64,000 nt of DNA from Xiphias gladius (taxonomy: Eukaryota; Chordata; Actinopteri; Istiophoriformes; Xiphiidae): assembly GCF_016859285.1 (NCBI RefSeq), contig NC_053407.1, positions 25,353,857-25,417,856 on the forward strand, read 5' to 3'. The notes under the pieces were generated by a model. That model was not told where the DNA came from, made no database searches, and saw nothing but the letters and a program-made list of their open reading frames with translations. Below are positions 1 to 23,100 of this stretch, in pieces (the first letter of the stretch is position 1; the number at the start of each line of letters is the position of its first letter). Both the position numbers and the translations under genes were made by a program.

Positions 1-1548
1 GCATTCAGCGCGGACCGCCACTTTCTGTTGGCTAGATTGGCATGAGGGATTAACCATGTGTGTATGAGTGTGCTAAACAGTCGGTATATGAGATCATGAG
101 CTGTGTGTGGTTGTTCATGTGGGATGTGTAGCACACACGTGATTAAGCTTTTTCCAGTAGAGATTTTTTTGCTCCCTTGTTCAGTTTCTCAGAGGAATTT
201 TAGTCCTTTGAGGGGAAAAGATATTTGGCAATGAAATAATACATTTGAACTACATATTGATGAAAAACGTTTTTTTTCTCGTTCTTGTTTTTGACTTCTT
301 TCCGATAACTGACAGTAAACCTTAAAAGGAGAGGATGGTGCTATTTTCAACTCTCTATTCTATTCCTAGCTATTTCCTAGCTAGTCCATCTTCCACTTGT
401 TTACTGTTGCATTTTTTGTTTATATTTTTCTACATGTGACTCCAATTTCCCGACACCTACTTGTCAGGCTCTATGTTTGGCTGTTTTCTGATCGAAAACC
501 AGTTCATCCTCTAATCACAGGCTCCTATGTATCCTCACAATTGACCAGTGAGAAGACTATAGGGACATTCCTCAACTTTTTAATCAAATGCTGCCCAAAA
601 ATATCTGACAATATGCATTTCCATGTGTGAAGTGAGTGTGATGATGCTAGTTAACAGTTTAACAACACTACGCCTCCCCAGGTTCAGTCACTGGTTTTCT
701 ACAGCCCATCTTCTTCCGTGTTTCACACAAACCATAGGAGCTGGCTACCATGATCCCAATTCCTTGCCCGCCCACACAACACACACCCACAAACACAAAT
801 ATTGGGGACCCCTGAACTGTCACAACACAGTCATCAGTAGCTGAATAGAGGGGTTCCTCCCTGATCCAGCAGTCCTCAGAGGGGTTCTCATAACCAACAC
901 TGTCAAATAAATTCCGCTCATAATTGTCCTTGAGGCATTATCTAATTAGTTTAAATGCCTGCTCTGGAGAAGGCTCTAACACTGGCAGCTAACTTACAGC
1001 ACCTGTCAAAAGGATTTGTATGTATGTATGGATTTTGATGAGCTGTGATTTGGAGTTCTCGGTTATAAAAGAAAAACACAAACCAATAACTTGGACTGAA
1101 TTAGTCAAATAAGAATGTTTGGAGCATAAATATGGGCTTGGAAAATCTAGATAAAAATAGATGACGACGTAAAAACAAATTGAAAAAAAAAAATGGCTCA
1201 GAAGACGTGTATAGTTTCACAAAAGTTTGAGGCATGAGGGAGTTAAACAATAAATCTTTTAGTATGAAAGGACATCTTCCTGTTGGGGTGGGTGAACGGC
1301 TGAAAAGGCAGCGTATCTAACGTTGACCTGACCTCACCGCCACTTGTGCTGCTGGCCTTGACTCAGGAACGAAGACAGATAGCGCTGACCTCAGCAGTTC
1401 CCTTTCAGTGAGCGAGTGTGTATATGCGTGCATGCAGTGTATGTGCATGTTGTGTGTGTATGGCTGATTGTTGAATTCCTCTGCCTCCACATGTAGCCAA
1501 AGGAACAGAGAGCACCTGGATCCAAGAAGGAAAATGAGACTACTGCGC

Positions 1549-1582
<34 letters not shown>

Positions 1583-2718
1583 ACACACACACACACAAAA
1601 AAACACACACAAAAACACAAAAAAATAAAAACACAAATCATTCTCTCCTTAAGTCCCAGTTTTACAGTTACCTTTTATCGAGCTTAAATCTGCTCCTTGG
1701 ACACCTAGGATAAAAAGGCATACATGATCAAACACAAAATGCACTTAGGCTTTTCCTAAAAATCCAACTTGATTCCTGCTAAATTTGTTCCTTCTGCACA
1801 CATGGCCACTGTTATTCTGCCGCCTTCCCTTACAAACATTAGCCATCTGTCTCTGTCTGCAGGGCTGGAGTGCAGCGTATGTTCCCACTGTTGCTTCCTT
1901 CTCTCGGGCTGACCCTGACTGAACCAACCTGGTCTGAGTGACGTGTGAATGACACTCCCATAAGGACAACAGCTGTCTGTCTGGTGGCCAGCACTCACAG
2001 TAGCTGTCTCCAAATTAGTGTGCCAGGTTAGACAGATAAACAGGGAGAGCATCAGACTTGCCAATTTATTGTATAGGAATGCATATCTACAATTGGTAAA
2101 AGGACACTAGCATACCAGCAACACAGACACTTAATCTGGTGCTCTGCTATAGTTGAAAGTAGTGAGGATGTACCGTATTGTTTAAATACAAAAATAGTGG
2201 AATTTTCTTGAAATGATCCAAACTAATGATTATGATTAATCACTTTGTTTTCAATACCTCAACAAATAGTCTTAATTATACTTTTAGTAAAAATCAAATA
2301 GCCCCAAGAGATGTTTTGTTGGTATAAGATGGCACCTAAGAGATCTGATCTTGATATTTTGTGATGCAGTTATGAGATTCCTTCAATACTCATTCATAGT
2401 CAACCTTTCCATGTATTTTTTTTAAACAACAGTGGTGACTCAACATCTTGAAAATAGCTGCCAATGTAAATACACGGAAAACCTTTAATCTGGCCAGAAC
2501 AAAAATACTTGCAAATAGAATTACAGAAAAAGTTTCCATGGATCATAATATAAATATCCAAATATGACACAGAGGAAATAATATTGAATTGCGTCAGAAC
2601 CTAACTATTTCCCCCAATCTTAGATTTTTAACACAACTCTACAGAAATCATCTGATAGTTACTTAATAGCTATTGATACAATCCTCACAAAACTACTGAA
2701 GAGGGAGCACACACTTAC
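1..2718 (-). other. Intronic sequence of mfge8 downstream of EGF exon 2
   Basis: The donor of the second EGF exon is at 2718 and no discoidin exon is visible down to position 1, so this stretch is read as the 5' part of the next mfge8 intron. It contains an interrupted CA microsatellite near 1551-1596 and otherwise AT-rich unique-looking sequence. The short open frames here are low-complexity or carry no recognisable domain. Confidence 0.6.
1551..1596. repeat. CA dinucleotide microsatellite, interrupted
   Basis: A run of CA units is broken once by an extra C near 1581 and is followed by A-rich imperfect units to about 1625. It lies in an mfge8 intron. Confidence 0.9.
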
Positions 2719-12589
<9,871 letters not shown>

Positions 12590-12845
12590 GGCCGCCGTTT
12601 TGTTTCTTGTTTTTTGTTTATCGGTGGTCGAGTAGCTGTCGTTGGTTCAGTTAAAGGCACGACACTACGGCAGTTTGAAGACAGCGGCGCACTGGGGGCT
12701 GTCGCTACCGAGGCTCGGGCGTGTTGTGCGGGTCTAAACTCGCCAGGCAGCGGGCGTAGCGCAGGAGCACGTGCACCTCCGCTCTCAGCCTACCGCAGCG
12801 TGGCTTTTAATTGTAGCCCCGCCCCCCTCCTTCCTTCCCGCTGCT
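12590..12845. promoter_or_regulatory. GC-rich promoter-proximal region of mfge8
   Basis: The 250 bp upstream of the mfge8 ATG are rich in G, C and CpG compared with the AT-rich surroundings. The gene body runs left from here. No TATA box is obvious, and the transcription start cannot be placed from sequence alone. Confidence 0.45.
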
Positions 12846-13027
12846 GACGAAGTAAAAAAATAAATTAATAGATAACTAAATTACCATGGAAACAAAAAGA
12901 AGCTTCTTTACCTGATGTGCCTCTAACGACCTTTGAGACCTTTAAAGTTAAACCACCGAGAGGTGAAGAACTGCTCGTCAATTCTGGCAAATTGCAGTCA
13001 CATTTAATTGTGACTTAATTTAGTGTT

Positions 13028-13500
13028 TCCATGGAAGGATTATGACACAATGGGCCCCTACATGTAAAAGGCCCCCCAGCTCTCATGCAGCAAGACACCC
13101 AGACTGGAAGAGACGCAAAACAACCTCAAACCACGCAGCCATGTCAGCTGTAGTTGATTTGTGTCTGTTATGGTTATTTTGCATCTCTTTGTGGCCATTT
13201 TGTGTCTTTTAATGGTTATTTTGTGCGGCTTTGTGGTAATTTTGTGTTTTTTATGATTATTTGAAGTCTCTTTGTGGTTGTTTTGCGTCTCTTCACCGGC
13301 AACCTCCGTCTCTTTGTGGTTGTTGTGTGTCTCTTTGTGGTCATTTGATGTATTTAACGGTTATTTTGCCCATCTTGGACTCCCCCTGTCTCTTTATGGT
13401 CCTTTTGTGTCTCTTTGTAATTGATTTGTGTCTCATCTTGGTCATTTTGTGTATCGTTCTAGGAAATTTTTTAAGGGAGGCCAGGGGCCTCCTGACCCCT
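13028..13500. repeat. Minisatellite-bearing interspersed repeat, copy A (about 21-bp units)
   Basis: The body is a degenerate tandem array of about 21-bp units of the type GTCTCTTTGTGGTCATTTTG. Non-repetitive flanks lie on both sides: CCATGGAAGGATTATGACAC on the left and AGGCCAGGGGCCTCCTGACC on the right. Copy B, 5 kb away, has the same organisation, so the array and its flanks appear to move as one unit. Confidence 0.75.
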
Positions 13501-16500
13501 TTGGACAAGAACAAAAACACAAAGCAGCATGTTGACAAAATTCTGTCAAAACAACTTGTAAGCAGTATTTCAGAATGGTTTAATAGGTGTATGTAACATG
13601 TTTAGCTAATATTATTATTTATTAATATTTTTATTATTGCAGATTAAGCTCAATATAAAGGGGTCCTACATTAATAGCTAATCTTGTGGCCCCGTCTTTT
13701 AGAGAGGCCATCTGTCGAAATGTTGTTTTAAGACTTTATTTTAGTTTATACTGTGCTCACACTGAGCATATTCCTCAGTGAGGTGCATTAAATCAGTTTG
13801 CCTCAAAATAACTGAAAATTTCCACACACAGAAAGCCATACGCCACATATGACTGATTGGTTTTATGGTCTCTGTGTGCCCTGTGCACTGTTGGTGATGG
13901 GTAATGATGTGGGGATGAAGGGGGCCCAACAAAAAGAAAAAAAAAAAAAAAATCTGGCCATGGTGATAAATGTGGCAAGGTTAAGATTTAAATTACAGTG
14001 TCTGATTGTGCATGAAACACAAATCGCCCTTTTTATATTCAAAACCCTCATTTTTTCCTACACTTTGTTTTCTGCCAATTAAGACAGAATTTGCATTGGT
14101 TTACTCTGTTTAATTTAATCAAACAAGCTGGTTACATCCATGCATCTTCAGTCCGTAACGTCTTTTCTCGATTGAGCCTGTATGGTCAATGTTGTTGGCC
14201 TATTCTTTAATAGTTCTGGGAAAATTCCCATGATTGTGCCATGCATGAAATCCTCCTCTGAAATGCAGATTAAGGCCAGCATTTTATTGAGGAAAGCTGA
14301 AAGGTTCATCCGTGGGCGTTTCTTGAGCCGAGCTCCAGCAGTGGGTCAGAGTTGATTTTTGTGCCGTCGGAGGGAGTGGGAGTGAGGTGAAGAGTTGTTT
14401 TTAATGGGTGTGACTCTGAGCAGTGTCCAAGAGTGTCAGGCCCTCTGAGTCTTTGCATATTTCACCTCATTCCTCTTGCGTTAATGGATATGATTTTGCT
14501 GTAATTTTTTTATCCTGCTCCAAATTTAGGAAACAAACGAAGGGTTAATATAATGACAGTCACATGTTGTCAACTTTAGAGGATGATACCAGCATTGTGG
14601 GCTGGGAAGTATCTGTTTGGCATCTTTACATTTCTTTCCCTGTGGTTTAAAATTTGGCACAATCTACAAGAGCAGCAACAATGTTCTCAGATGAGGTTTA
14701 CCCTCATTTGATTGGCAGGGTAAAATGTACCAGTCTGTAGCCTAGTAACAAGCCAGAGTGATTTAAATGCAGCTTAAAATGATCTCACGCTTGGCGATTA
14801 GCTCAAATACAGAAGAGAAAGGCTGCTGCGCTTTGATGGTCCGTTCTCATCACATCTCCGTGCTTGGTTTATCGCTCTCTTCTCGTTCACTTTTAGATCA
14901 AGCACGGTTGAAAATGTAGAGGTTGTTCAGTCTTGAACGCTCTAGTGTTCTGTGTGAAACCTATAGCCCTTCTTCTCACATGCAGGACAAAAGAAAAAAA
15001 AAAAAAAATCCTTTCCCCAGATGACCCTTTCACATCAAAGCTAAATCCCGGGCTATATGGAGTGATACCAAGTTCCTGCTATATTCCCACTCATTAGTTT
15101 GATGAGTAGTATTGGTTCAACAGGGGCGTAAGTATACTGTACTGGGGGAAGTCGAAAAACTCCCTGACTTCAATTGCTACTTGATAAGATTAGGAACATA
15201 CCAATGAGTAAGAAATGAAAGTGCATCTTTTCTCTGGTAAAATGTACCTGGGAAAAGTCTGCTCCTCTTCCTATTCTCTGAAGGTCAGTTGAGGTATTTT
15301 CTGACAAGGCAAACCAAGGATATGCTGGGAAACTTGAAGCAGATGTGTCATAACAGTACACACTTCTTCTGCTCATGCACATATGTGATGAAAAATGAGG
15401 AACGAGGAGGTGGTTAAAATTAGTTTTTTTTAACGGATTACCAACGAGGTAAAAAAAGGTAACCGGACCAGGGCCCGAGGTAATCAGGGGGCATAAAGGC
15501 CCCAGGTTCACGGTCTTGAATAAATTGAGGTAATTTAATAAACTGAAAATCTGTTTGATAATACTGTACTACCTCTAAAGCACAATATGAACTGAAATGA
15601 TGAGGGCCTTAAAGTGACACTTCTATTATTACCCCCTTGATGTAGTGGGGCCAAAGTCAAAACCTAGTTTAAAGACCTTTAATATTGCACTTTATAATGT
15701 ATTTAAATAGTACAGGTTCCCAAATAAATGTGTGATAACTGAAATTGGCGAACATTTATCCTAATACTAATACTACTAGAAATACCACTAGATAATACAT
15801 GCAAAACGCATGGAGAGAGAGTGGGAGAAACAGGGGGAGTCAATAGGGTCCACAGCTCATTTTCACCTAATTCCAATCCGACACTCATTCTGTCCATAAG
15901 TCATTCAGCATTGATAAACTCAGGCTTGAGAGCATCATTACAAATTTTTTACCTCCCCACACGATCAGGTAACGATAACCATGAGCCAAACAAATTTCTC
16001 AAATTGCAGGGATAAGGGAGATTTTTCTATCAATTGCTCCAGAAAGAGTGCAATTACCAGACTGTGAAACTCAGAGGGCAGAATGAAAAACCAAAAGAAA
16101 ACAAAAACGGATTTATACAGTAATCAAACCATGAGCACAGATCAGACAGTCATGTGCACCGTGGGCTGGTTGACGTGAAACAGCGGTCAAATGCGATGAG
16201 ACCCCACAATGGCAGCGTCCTCTGATGTTCCTCTTCTATCAAACAAAGCCCCTTCTCATGACCGACGGTCTGAGCCAGAAGAGGAGGTTAATTATCGCGA
16301 AATGAAGGTTAGATGGAACTTCAATGAGACAGAAGCAGGTTTGATCCTAATCCTCAATATACGGTGTAGCATAATCCTGTGAACTCAAACCTTGTGAACA
16401 TGCCGTATGCTTAAAGGGGAATAATATTCGCAAAATTTGTCATACAATTCATTAATGACTGGTGTGTATCAGTGAATTTTCACTTCTGTTTCACACACAC

Positions 16501-17600
16501 ACAAAAAAAAGATTCATCCGAGCCCCTCTTTCACTTCTGTCTCCAGCTGGAAATAAGAGTGAGGAGTTACACTTATAAAAAACATCACTGATATAGAAGT
16601 GAAAATGCCTGAGGATGGGGTGAGTCGCTGTGGTTTTTATTTCTTTGGTAGGAAAACAGTCACAGTGCGACTCACAGCCTCTTTTGACATCATAGTTCAT
16701 ACAGCTGTTTTCGCTTATACACTTCGGTAGGACGGTGCCATGCGTGGGCTCTGCAGTGTGTTCGGGACTAAGAAAGATAGACAGTGTGTGATCAGATGTA
16801 ATTACTGATCAGATGCCAGAAAATCTAATAAAAAATCTAATAAAAGAAATGTTCTTTAGCAGATTGTCATCTGTGCACCCTTTTCTTTGAACTTATGGTG
16901 TTTTAAAACAAGTAAGCATCATCTTCACACTAAATAAGTGTCTGTGGCTTTATTTCTTTTTATAGACATGTGGCTTTATTTGTAAAATAAAATTAAACAA
17001 ATAAAAAGTATTTTGAAAAATATAGCCACTGCAACTCAAACGACACCCTGATCCATCATTTTCACTTCATTATCATTCCACGGTTGTTTAATTGTATGTT
17101 TTCTCTCACATTCTCACTTAAATTTGGAATATTGTGTTAGTGGTTTGCCAATTGTGGGGCAAACTGCATTGAAACAATGTGATGGGTCTGCATGTTCCAT
17201 GACTTATAATGTCATATTTTCTCATAAATAAAGTGTAACTATGTCAACAACAAATTATAATGAACCTATAATATATTTTAGAATGATAATACACAAAAAA
17301 AAAATATGAATCACATTCAAAGTCTGATTAGTTCACTATGAATTAATTGATTTGGGATCGCTCATATGACCCTTTAGTGGACGGCGCCCTCCAGTGGTTA
17401 CAATACCAAATGAAAAAGGGTTTGACTGTCACCTGAAAACTGAGGTGACATAAATTACTGCCCTGATTTCTCTTTATAAGCGTGAAACCTGCTTTAAATA
17501 TACAATTACCAATCAGGAACCTGTTGCTGTTTTCCATATAAAAGTTTTCCTATCTATATTTTTAATGGTATCACTTTTTACGGATACATATAACCATGCT

Positions 17601-17650
17601 ATTAATATATTTATATGTCATGGTTATTGATATATTTATATATCATGGTT
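17601..17650. repeat. 25-bp tandem direct repeat, two units
   Basis: Two adjacent 25-bp units, both ending in ATCATGGTT or GTCATGGTT, differ at only two positions. AACCATG just upstream is an inverted match to their ends. Confidence 0.8.
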
Positions 17651-18106
17651 GTATTGACTGAAAATGTCTGCTCGATATCCCAGCCTGCTTGATATGACGG
17701 ACGAATGTAGACCCAAGTACATGTTTAAATACAAGACATTTGACACAGCTTAGTTTTTGTTAAACGGCTACCGTCGCTTATGAGGGCGCTGTGCTGTTTG
17801 AATGTTTGATTTGTTAACTTTATATCTGATTAGAAGTGGGAGGGGCAGAAAAAAGTGTTTGCAGCTGTATTGATAATCTTTCTGAAAAAGTAGTCATGAG
17901 AATAATTACTTGGGTAGGAGCACTAATGTATCTACTGAAAAAAAACAGCTTGAGTAGTGAGTAAATTCAAGACATAAACGTACAGTTGTGTTTGCAATTT
18001 CTGATGAAATTTTACATAACACTTTTTATAATTAGATCATTAATTTCATATCTTCCAGGAAAAAAAGCCCCAGTGTGATCACAAAGTTTCCATATAAGTT
18101 TTCCTA

Positions 18107-18545
18107 CCATGGACAGATTATGAGACAAAGGGCCACTGGGGCACAGACAAGGAAGCAAGGCCCCCAGACAGAACGATGGTTTTTTTGTGCATCTTGCTTC
18201 TCTTCATAGTCGTTTTGTCGCTCTTTGTGGTCGTTTTGCATCCCTTCGTGGTTTTCTTGAGTCTCTCTGTGGTCATTTTGTGTATTTTTTTTTTGGTGGG
18301 TGATTTTGTGTCCCTCAGTGGTCGTTTTGAGTCTCTTCATCCCCTTTTTTTTTTTGTGTGTGTTTCTTTGTCTCTCCGTGGATGTTCTGCGTCCCTTTGT
18401 GGTTGTCTTGAGTCTCTTTTGTGGTCATTTTGTGCCTCATTGTGGTCGTCCTTGTTCCCCTTGTGGTGGTTTTGCCCTTCCGTCCGAGACATTTCCCAGG
18501 TGAAACCCAGGGGCTCCATGACTCCCTAGGGTCCCTGGGCCCGGG
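18107..18545. repeat. Minisatellite-bearing interspersed repeat, copy B
   Basis: The left flank CCATGGACAGATTATGAGAC matches copy A, and the array shows the same GTCTCTTTGTGGTCGTTTTG-like units. The right flank is GC-rich (CAGGGGCTCCATGACTCCC then GGGCCCGGGCCC). Because the unit is a multiple of three, long open frames appear in several phases, and these are not genes. Confidence 0.75.
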
Positions 18546-19249
18546 CCCATCAAGTAATCAACCCACGGCTGCTACCCGCCTCTGTATCTGGGAATGAAGA
18601 TAATGTAAGTAGTCTGGTCTGGGCTCCTTTAGGTCTATGACACTTGAATAAAAAACACTCTTTCATATATGTAAAATAGGCTACTTGTGTAAGAACTGAG
18701 TGTCTGCTATCTTAAGTTTAGATGAAGTTAATCAGCTATAAAGTTTATGTGGTGGTTGTTAGTGGGTGACACTATGCCAGTGTTTTCTGTCAACAAGTCT
18801 CCATCATAGCCATTTGGGTGTTGTTATAAAATGCCCACGGTGGTCTTCCATACGCACACATATGCGTCCAATGAAACCGCAGCCGGTTTTGTAAATCGGG
18901 CTGCTGTTATTGCCAATTGCTGTAAGTCTCTCGCTGTTGGTTTTCCGACAAGTAGGAAGTACGCTACGCCGCTGCTTCTCATGCTGCCTTCCCGTGCTCT
19001 CGGATTTTACGACCTTCCGAGCACGCGCTCGACAAAGACGGAAGTGGACTATTACTCAGAAAGTGGGAATTGTAATTATACATCAAATAATAATCTACGC
19101 ATAATGCAACCGATCTAAGCATGTGAAAATTGAAAAGCTAGAGTCGCGTAACGAATAGGTTAAAAGGTGCTTTTAAAAAAATATATATATATTATTGTTG
19201 ACCGTATTAACGCCTTTTATTAAGTAAGAGCAATTGAACGCACCCTGAG

Positions 19250-19358
19250 TTCCCCACTGGTCAGTCAGTTCCTCTGTTGTAAACAGACTGTGTCGGAGAC
19301 GGAGCTCAGTCGTGGGTGGATCCGAGCAGAACCCGGACTGACACCGAAAAACACCATG
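19250..19358 (+). promoter_or_regulatory. abhd2: Candidate abhd2 first exon and promoter-proximal region
   Basis: GC-rich sequence ends in ACACCATG followed by GTAAG, a strong donor with exon end at 19358. An ATG lies directly against the donor. It cannot be the main start in frame, since splicing to either 19805 or 20171 gives a different frame from the conserved protein. It is therefore read as a 5' untranslated exon carrying an upstream ATG. The 5' border is not known. Confidence 0.45.
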
Positions 19359-19804
19359 GTAAGACCGGAAATATTCTATTCATACATATTATATACATAT
19401 GAAAAATATATATATATATATTCTGTTCTTTATGTGAAGTCCGCGTTTTGCTCATGGGTTTGCTAAAGTTTTAAGAATCACTTCGGCTTCCTCACACAGG
19501 AACAGTTTTACCTGAGTGACAAAATAAATGAGAGCAAGAAACTAAGACCGGGAGACACTTGTCGGGACTCTCATTTAAGCTAACCAAACACACCGGGCTG
19601 TTTGCTGTGATCTGTTAAATCATATTCTAGTTTCTGTCGTCGTGGTTTTGTCTTTCACGCGTCGTAAATGCATTTCAGTGTGATTATGGCAGTCAGTGAC
19701 ATTGTGTTTTTTTTTGATGTTTTCGACGTAGCCCCTCGTCTGCGTGTGTTTTTGCCCGAATTCAATAAGTTGTTACAAGTTGCGTAACTGTTCTGTCTTC
19801 CCAG

Positions 19805-19886
19805 CACTGAGTGAGCATCATTAGACCTCGGGTTCAAGAAGGAAACCACCGAAACCACTTCATTTTCTTCAACGTCATACGGCAAG
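19805..19886 (+). other. abhd2: Candidate abhd2 untranslated exon 2
   Basis: An acceptor (TCTTCCCAG before 19805) and a donor (GGCAAG followed by GTGGGT, exon end 19886) frame an 82-bp segment. Joined to the candidate first exon, the upstream ATG would read Met-His-stop. No transcript evidence is available. Confidence 0.35.
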
Positions 19887-20190
19887 GTGGGTGCAACAGT
19901 TTAAATCAACAGAGAGCATCTCTGCCGTTCATGATATCATGCGAAGTCTGCGGAGGAACCTGAGTTTCTGATGGTCGTTTTCAGCATCAGTACTTTTTGG
20001 ACTGAAGCATCCGATACCTGATATTTTGTACCAAGAGCCAGTGTTTCTAAATTTTGTGTCAGTCTTTCGACCATTAGGAGAAACCAGACTACAGACTTTA
20101 TCTTCAGAGCTGGCAGCTCTCAAATGGGAGTGTAAGGTAAATGATTCCCTAACTCACTGTGCGCACAGCAGGTCCTCTCGCGTATCTGCA

Positions 20191-23100
20191 ATGACCACCC
20201 TCGAGGAGGCCGACATGCGCACCTTCTGCTCGGAGCTGCCTGCCATGTTTGATGGCGTGAAGCTGGCGGCAGTGGCAACGGTCCTGTACATCATCGTCCG
20301 CTGTCTGAACCTGAAGAGTTCCACAGCTCCGCCGGAGATCACCTACCAGGACACACTTCTCGGCCGCTACCTGCTCAAATCCTGCCCGATGCTGACCAAA
20401 GAGTGAGTGTTTTCTTAGTGTCTGGTTCAAAGTTTTGAAGACTTAAGATGCAACTTGGACTGAAGCGTTGATTTTGGAGTTGAACTGGTAACTTGAGTTC
20501 GATCACTTGAGATGCGAGAGTCACAGCCTTTTGGCATTATCTTAATTTCTGCCTGATTAACTGGTTAGTTAACAATTTAAGCCTAAAAGGAGACTTCTGT
20601 CTTACAACCACTAACAGTGAGCTCATGGTGCCTCGGAGTGAGATAGTCAAGATTGAAGAGATACAGTGAGGTTGACTTGACTTGGTTGGCTTTTCATTGA
20701 CAGTTATGAAAAGAAGTAATAAAGTATCCGACAAAGTGATTGAGAAAAACAGCGTTCTAAATTGAACCTCAACCGCTTTCTAAGATGTAGACTTGACCAC
20801 TGTGGACTTGACATTAAAAAGTCACACTTGACCTTTAGACTCGGACACGATCCAGGTGATTCAGACATAACAAGAGAGTTGGACTGGGATTCAAACTTAA
20901 GCACCGAGGACTTGTGACGAGACTTGGATTTTATTTCATGTCGCTGTATTTGTATCTTAGGAGGAAAAACAGCAAAGTAATGAAGAACATTACAAGCTGT
21001 GGGCCTAACCCAGTTAAAAACAGTTTTCCAGCAGGTTTCCTGTTGTCCCACATGGAGTTGCAACTGTTGGCCAATTGAAAGAAAATTAACCGGCAACAAT
21101 TTTGATAAGCGATTAATCATTTTTGTGATTTTTCAAGTATACATTTTGGACTGTTGGTCAATTAAAACTAGCCTTTTGAATACACCACCTGTTTTGGAAA
21201 TTAAAGTGGCCACTTTTCACGTTTTTTTGACATTTCATAGACAAAAGGATTAATCAGTTAATTGAGAAAATAATCTACAGATGAATCCATAATGAAAATA
21301 ATCATTAGTTGTGGCCCTGGTCCCACAAAGTGACAATAAAGAGAGTAAAGGCCAGACAAACATTAGACAAAAATATTCTTCCTATGAAAGGGCTAATCAA
21401 CAAACTACTATTTAAAGACAAATACTTAATAACAAATGTAAAGATTAAAAAAAAAAAGTAAACAGCAAAATCATTTATAAAGAGAAGTTTGGTAACTCAG
21501 CTGGTCAGCTGATAGTGACCATATGAGCTGCCTTCTACCTGAGATATTGTCTCTTTAATTCAAAGCATGCTTCGTCCTTGTCAAAACCTGGATCCTACAT
21601 TACCCACAGTGCACCTTGACCGCTGCTAGTATCAGAGTTCCCCTTTAAGTTTCTGCTCTGCACTTGAAAATCAATTTTTTTTCATAAACATTCTGCGTAC
21701 AGAGTGCTGTGAACTTGAAGTCCAGAATCTTGTTGGTTTGAAATCCACTTATCTCTACCCAAATTTAAAAGTACATGGGAATAAGGTGTCTGGAGTTGCG
21801 TGATTCGGTGATGTGAAAATGTCAACTACAGATAAGCAATCTTCTCCAGCTCGGAGCTGAAAGCCATTTCAGCTGGTAAGGCTGGTCAGTGGAATGACTG
21901 ACAGTGCCTGTGGATTTGTCTGCGACCTCTTGTGATGGTTGGAGTGGGATGTGTGGCTGTCTGTGGGCTGATAATCTTTGCCTAGACTGTGCTGAAACAT
22001 ATTCAGGGAAGAGTTTACAGCAGCGTTACATAATGTGGAGCTCCTCCTTCTCTTTAGATACATTCCTCCCTTGCTGTGGGGGAAGAGTGGCCATCTCCAG
22101 ACGGCCCTGTATGGCAAGATGGGACGTGTCAACACTCCAACGCCCTGCGGCGTCCGCAAGTTCCTCCCTATGCAGGACGGAGCCACAGCGACCTTTGACC
22201 TCTTCGAAGCACTTGGGGACCACAGCACAGGAGGTCAGAGGCAAATACTACTAATACTTGTCAAGCACCAAAGCAGCTTGCATGTTTAGGATTCAGTCAG
22301 AGAACTACTGGTCTTTTAAAGCTCGTTTTGTTTTTTGGTGATGTCGTCACCGATCATTACTTTGTTGAGCTGTTTTCATTTTTGTGTCTTGCCTCCTGAG
22401 TTTTATGTGCTTGTTTGAATCGTGAGTACATCAGCCTCAAGTAACAAGCAGCTCATACTACAGTATGCACAAGCAGAAAGACCACTAATGAACTCCCTCT
22501 TGGGAAAATGTCATGCATTTCAGCAGCCAATTAAATCAACACACGAACACACACACACACACACACACATGCGACATCCACTTTTACACCCACACATGAC
22601 TCCACTTTGTATGTTTGTGCATGTGCTCCCTCTTGTGTGTCTGCCAGATGACATTACCATGGTAATCTGCCCGGGGATCGGTAACCATAGCGAGAAGAAC
22701 TACATTCGGACCTTTGTGGATCACTCCCAGCGGCAGGGTTACCGCTGTGCCGTCCTCAACCACCTGGGAGCCCTGCCCAACATGGAGCTCACCTCGCCGC
22801 GCATGTTCACCTACGGTAAAGAGGGAAAAATACACATGATGGTGGCTGGCTCGGAAATAAGGAAGTGATTTGTGTTGGTTCTCTAAATTGATGCTGCCTA
22901 ATGGTACATGAACCAAGGGCTTGTGAACAGCCTTGTTAAAAATAATAATAATAATAAAAAATAACTTCAGGTCAGCACTTTAGAGATGCCCCTCAACTGA
23001 TAAAAGCAAGACTGAGAATACCAGAGTCGATGGCTTAGAGTCACGAAGGAGGCACGAAGTCAAGCTTACGAGTAATTTCGACAGTCAGGCTGGGCAGGGC

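Larger units (their letters stand above)
12850..19250. other. mfge8-abhd2 intergenic interval
   Basis: This gap separates two divergently transcribed genes. It holds two related minisatellite-bearing repeats (13028-13500 and 18107-18545), a 25-bp tandem duplication (17601-17650) and a GC-richer patch at 18780-19110. That patch has a CCAAT box, an ETS-like GACGGAAGTGG and a TTACAATTCCCA-like string on the minus strand, possibly an accessory promoter. No coding exon was recognised. Open frames at 13261-13596 and 18176-18529 come from the minisatellite. Confidence 0.6.

Noticed and set aside
13261-13596. 111-codon hydrophobic open frame with CGC repeats
   Set aside because: It is produced by the 21-bp minisatellite, and the same effect occurs at 18176-18529.
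15170-15511. 113-codon minus-strand open frame
   Set aside because: No domain, no partner exon and degraded repeat-like surroundings; it is probably chance.
18831-19118. 95-codon open frame in the GC-richer patch before abhd2
   Set aside because: Composition explains it and no domain is seen; a promoter-like role is more likely.
20026-20406. Longer abhd2 N terminus by reading through upstream of 20191
   Set aside because: The frame is open, but the added residues are not part of the known family and a good acceptor ends at 20170. The extension is probably intron.
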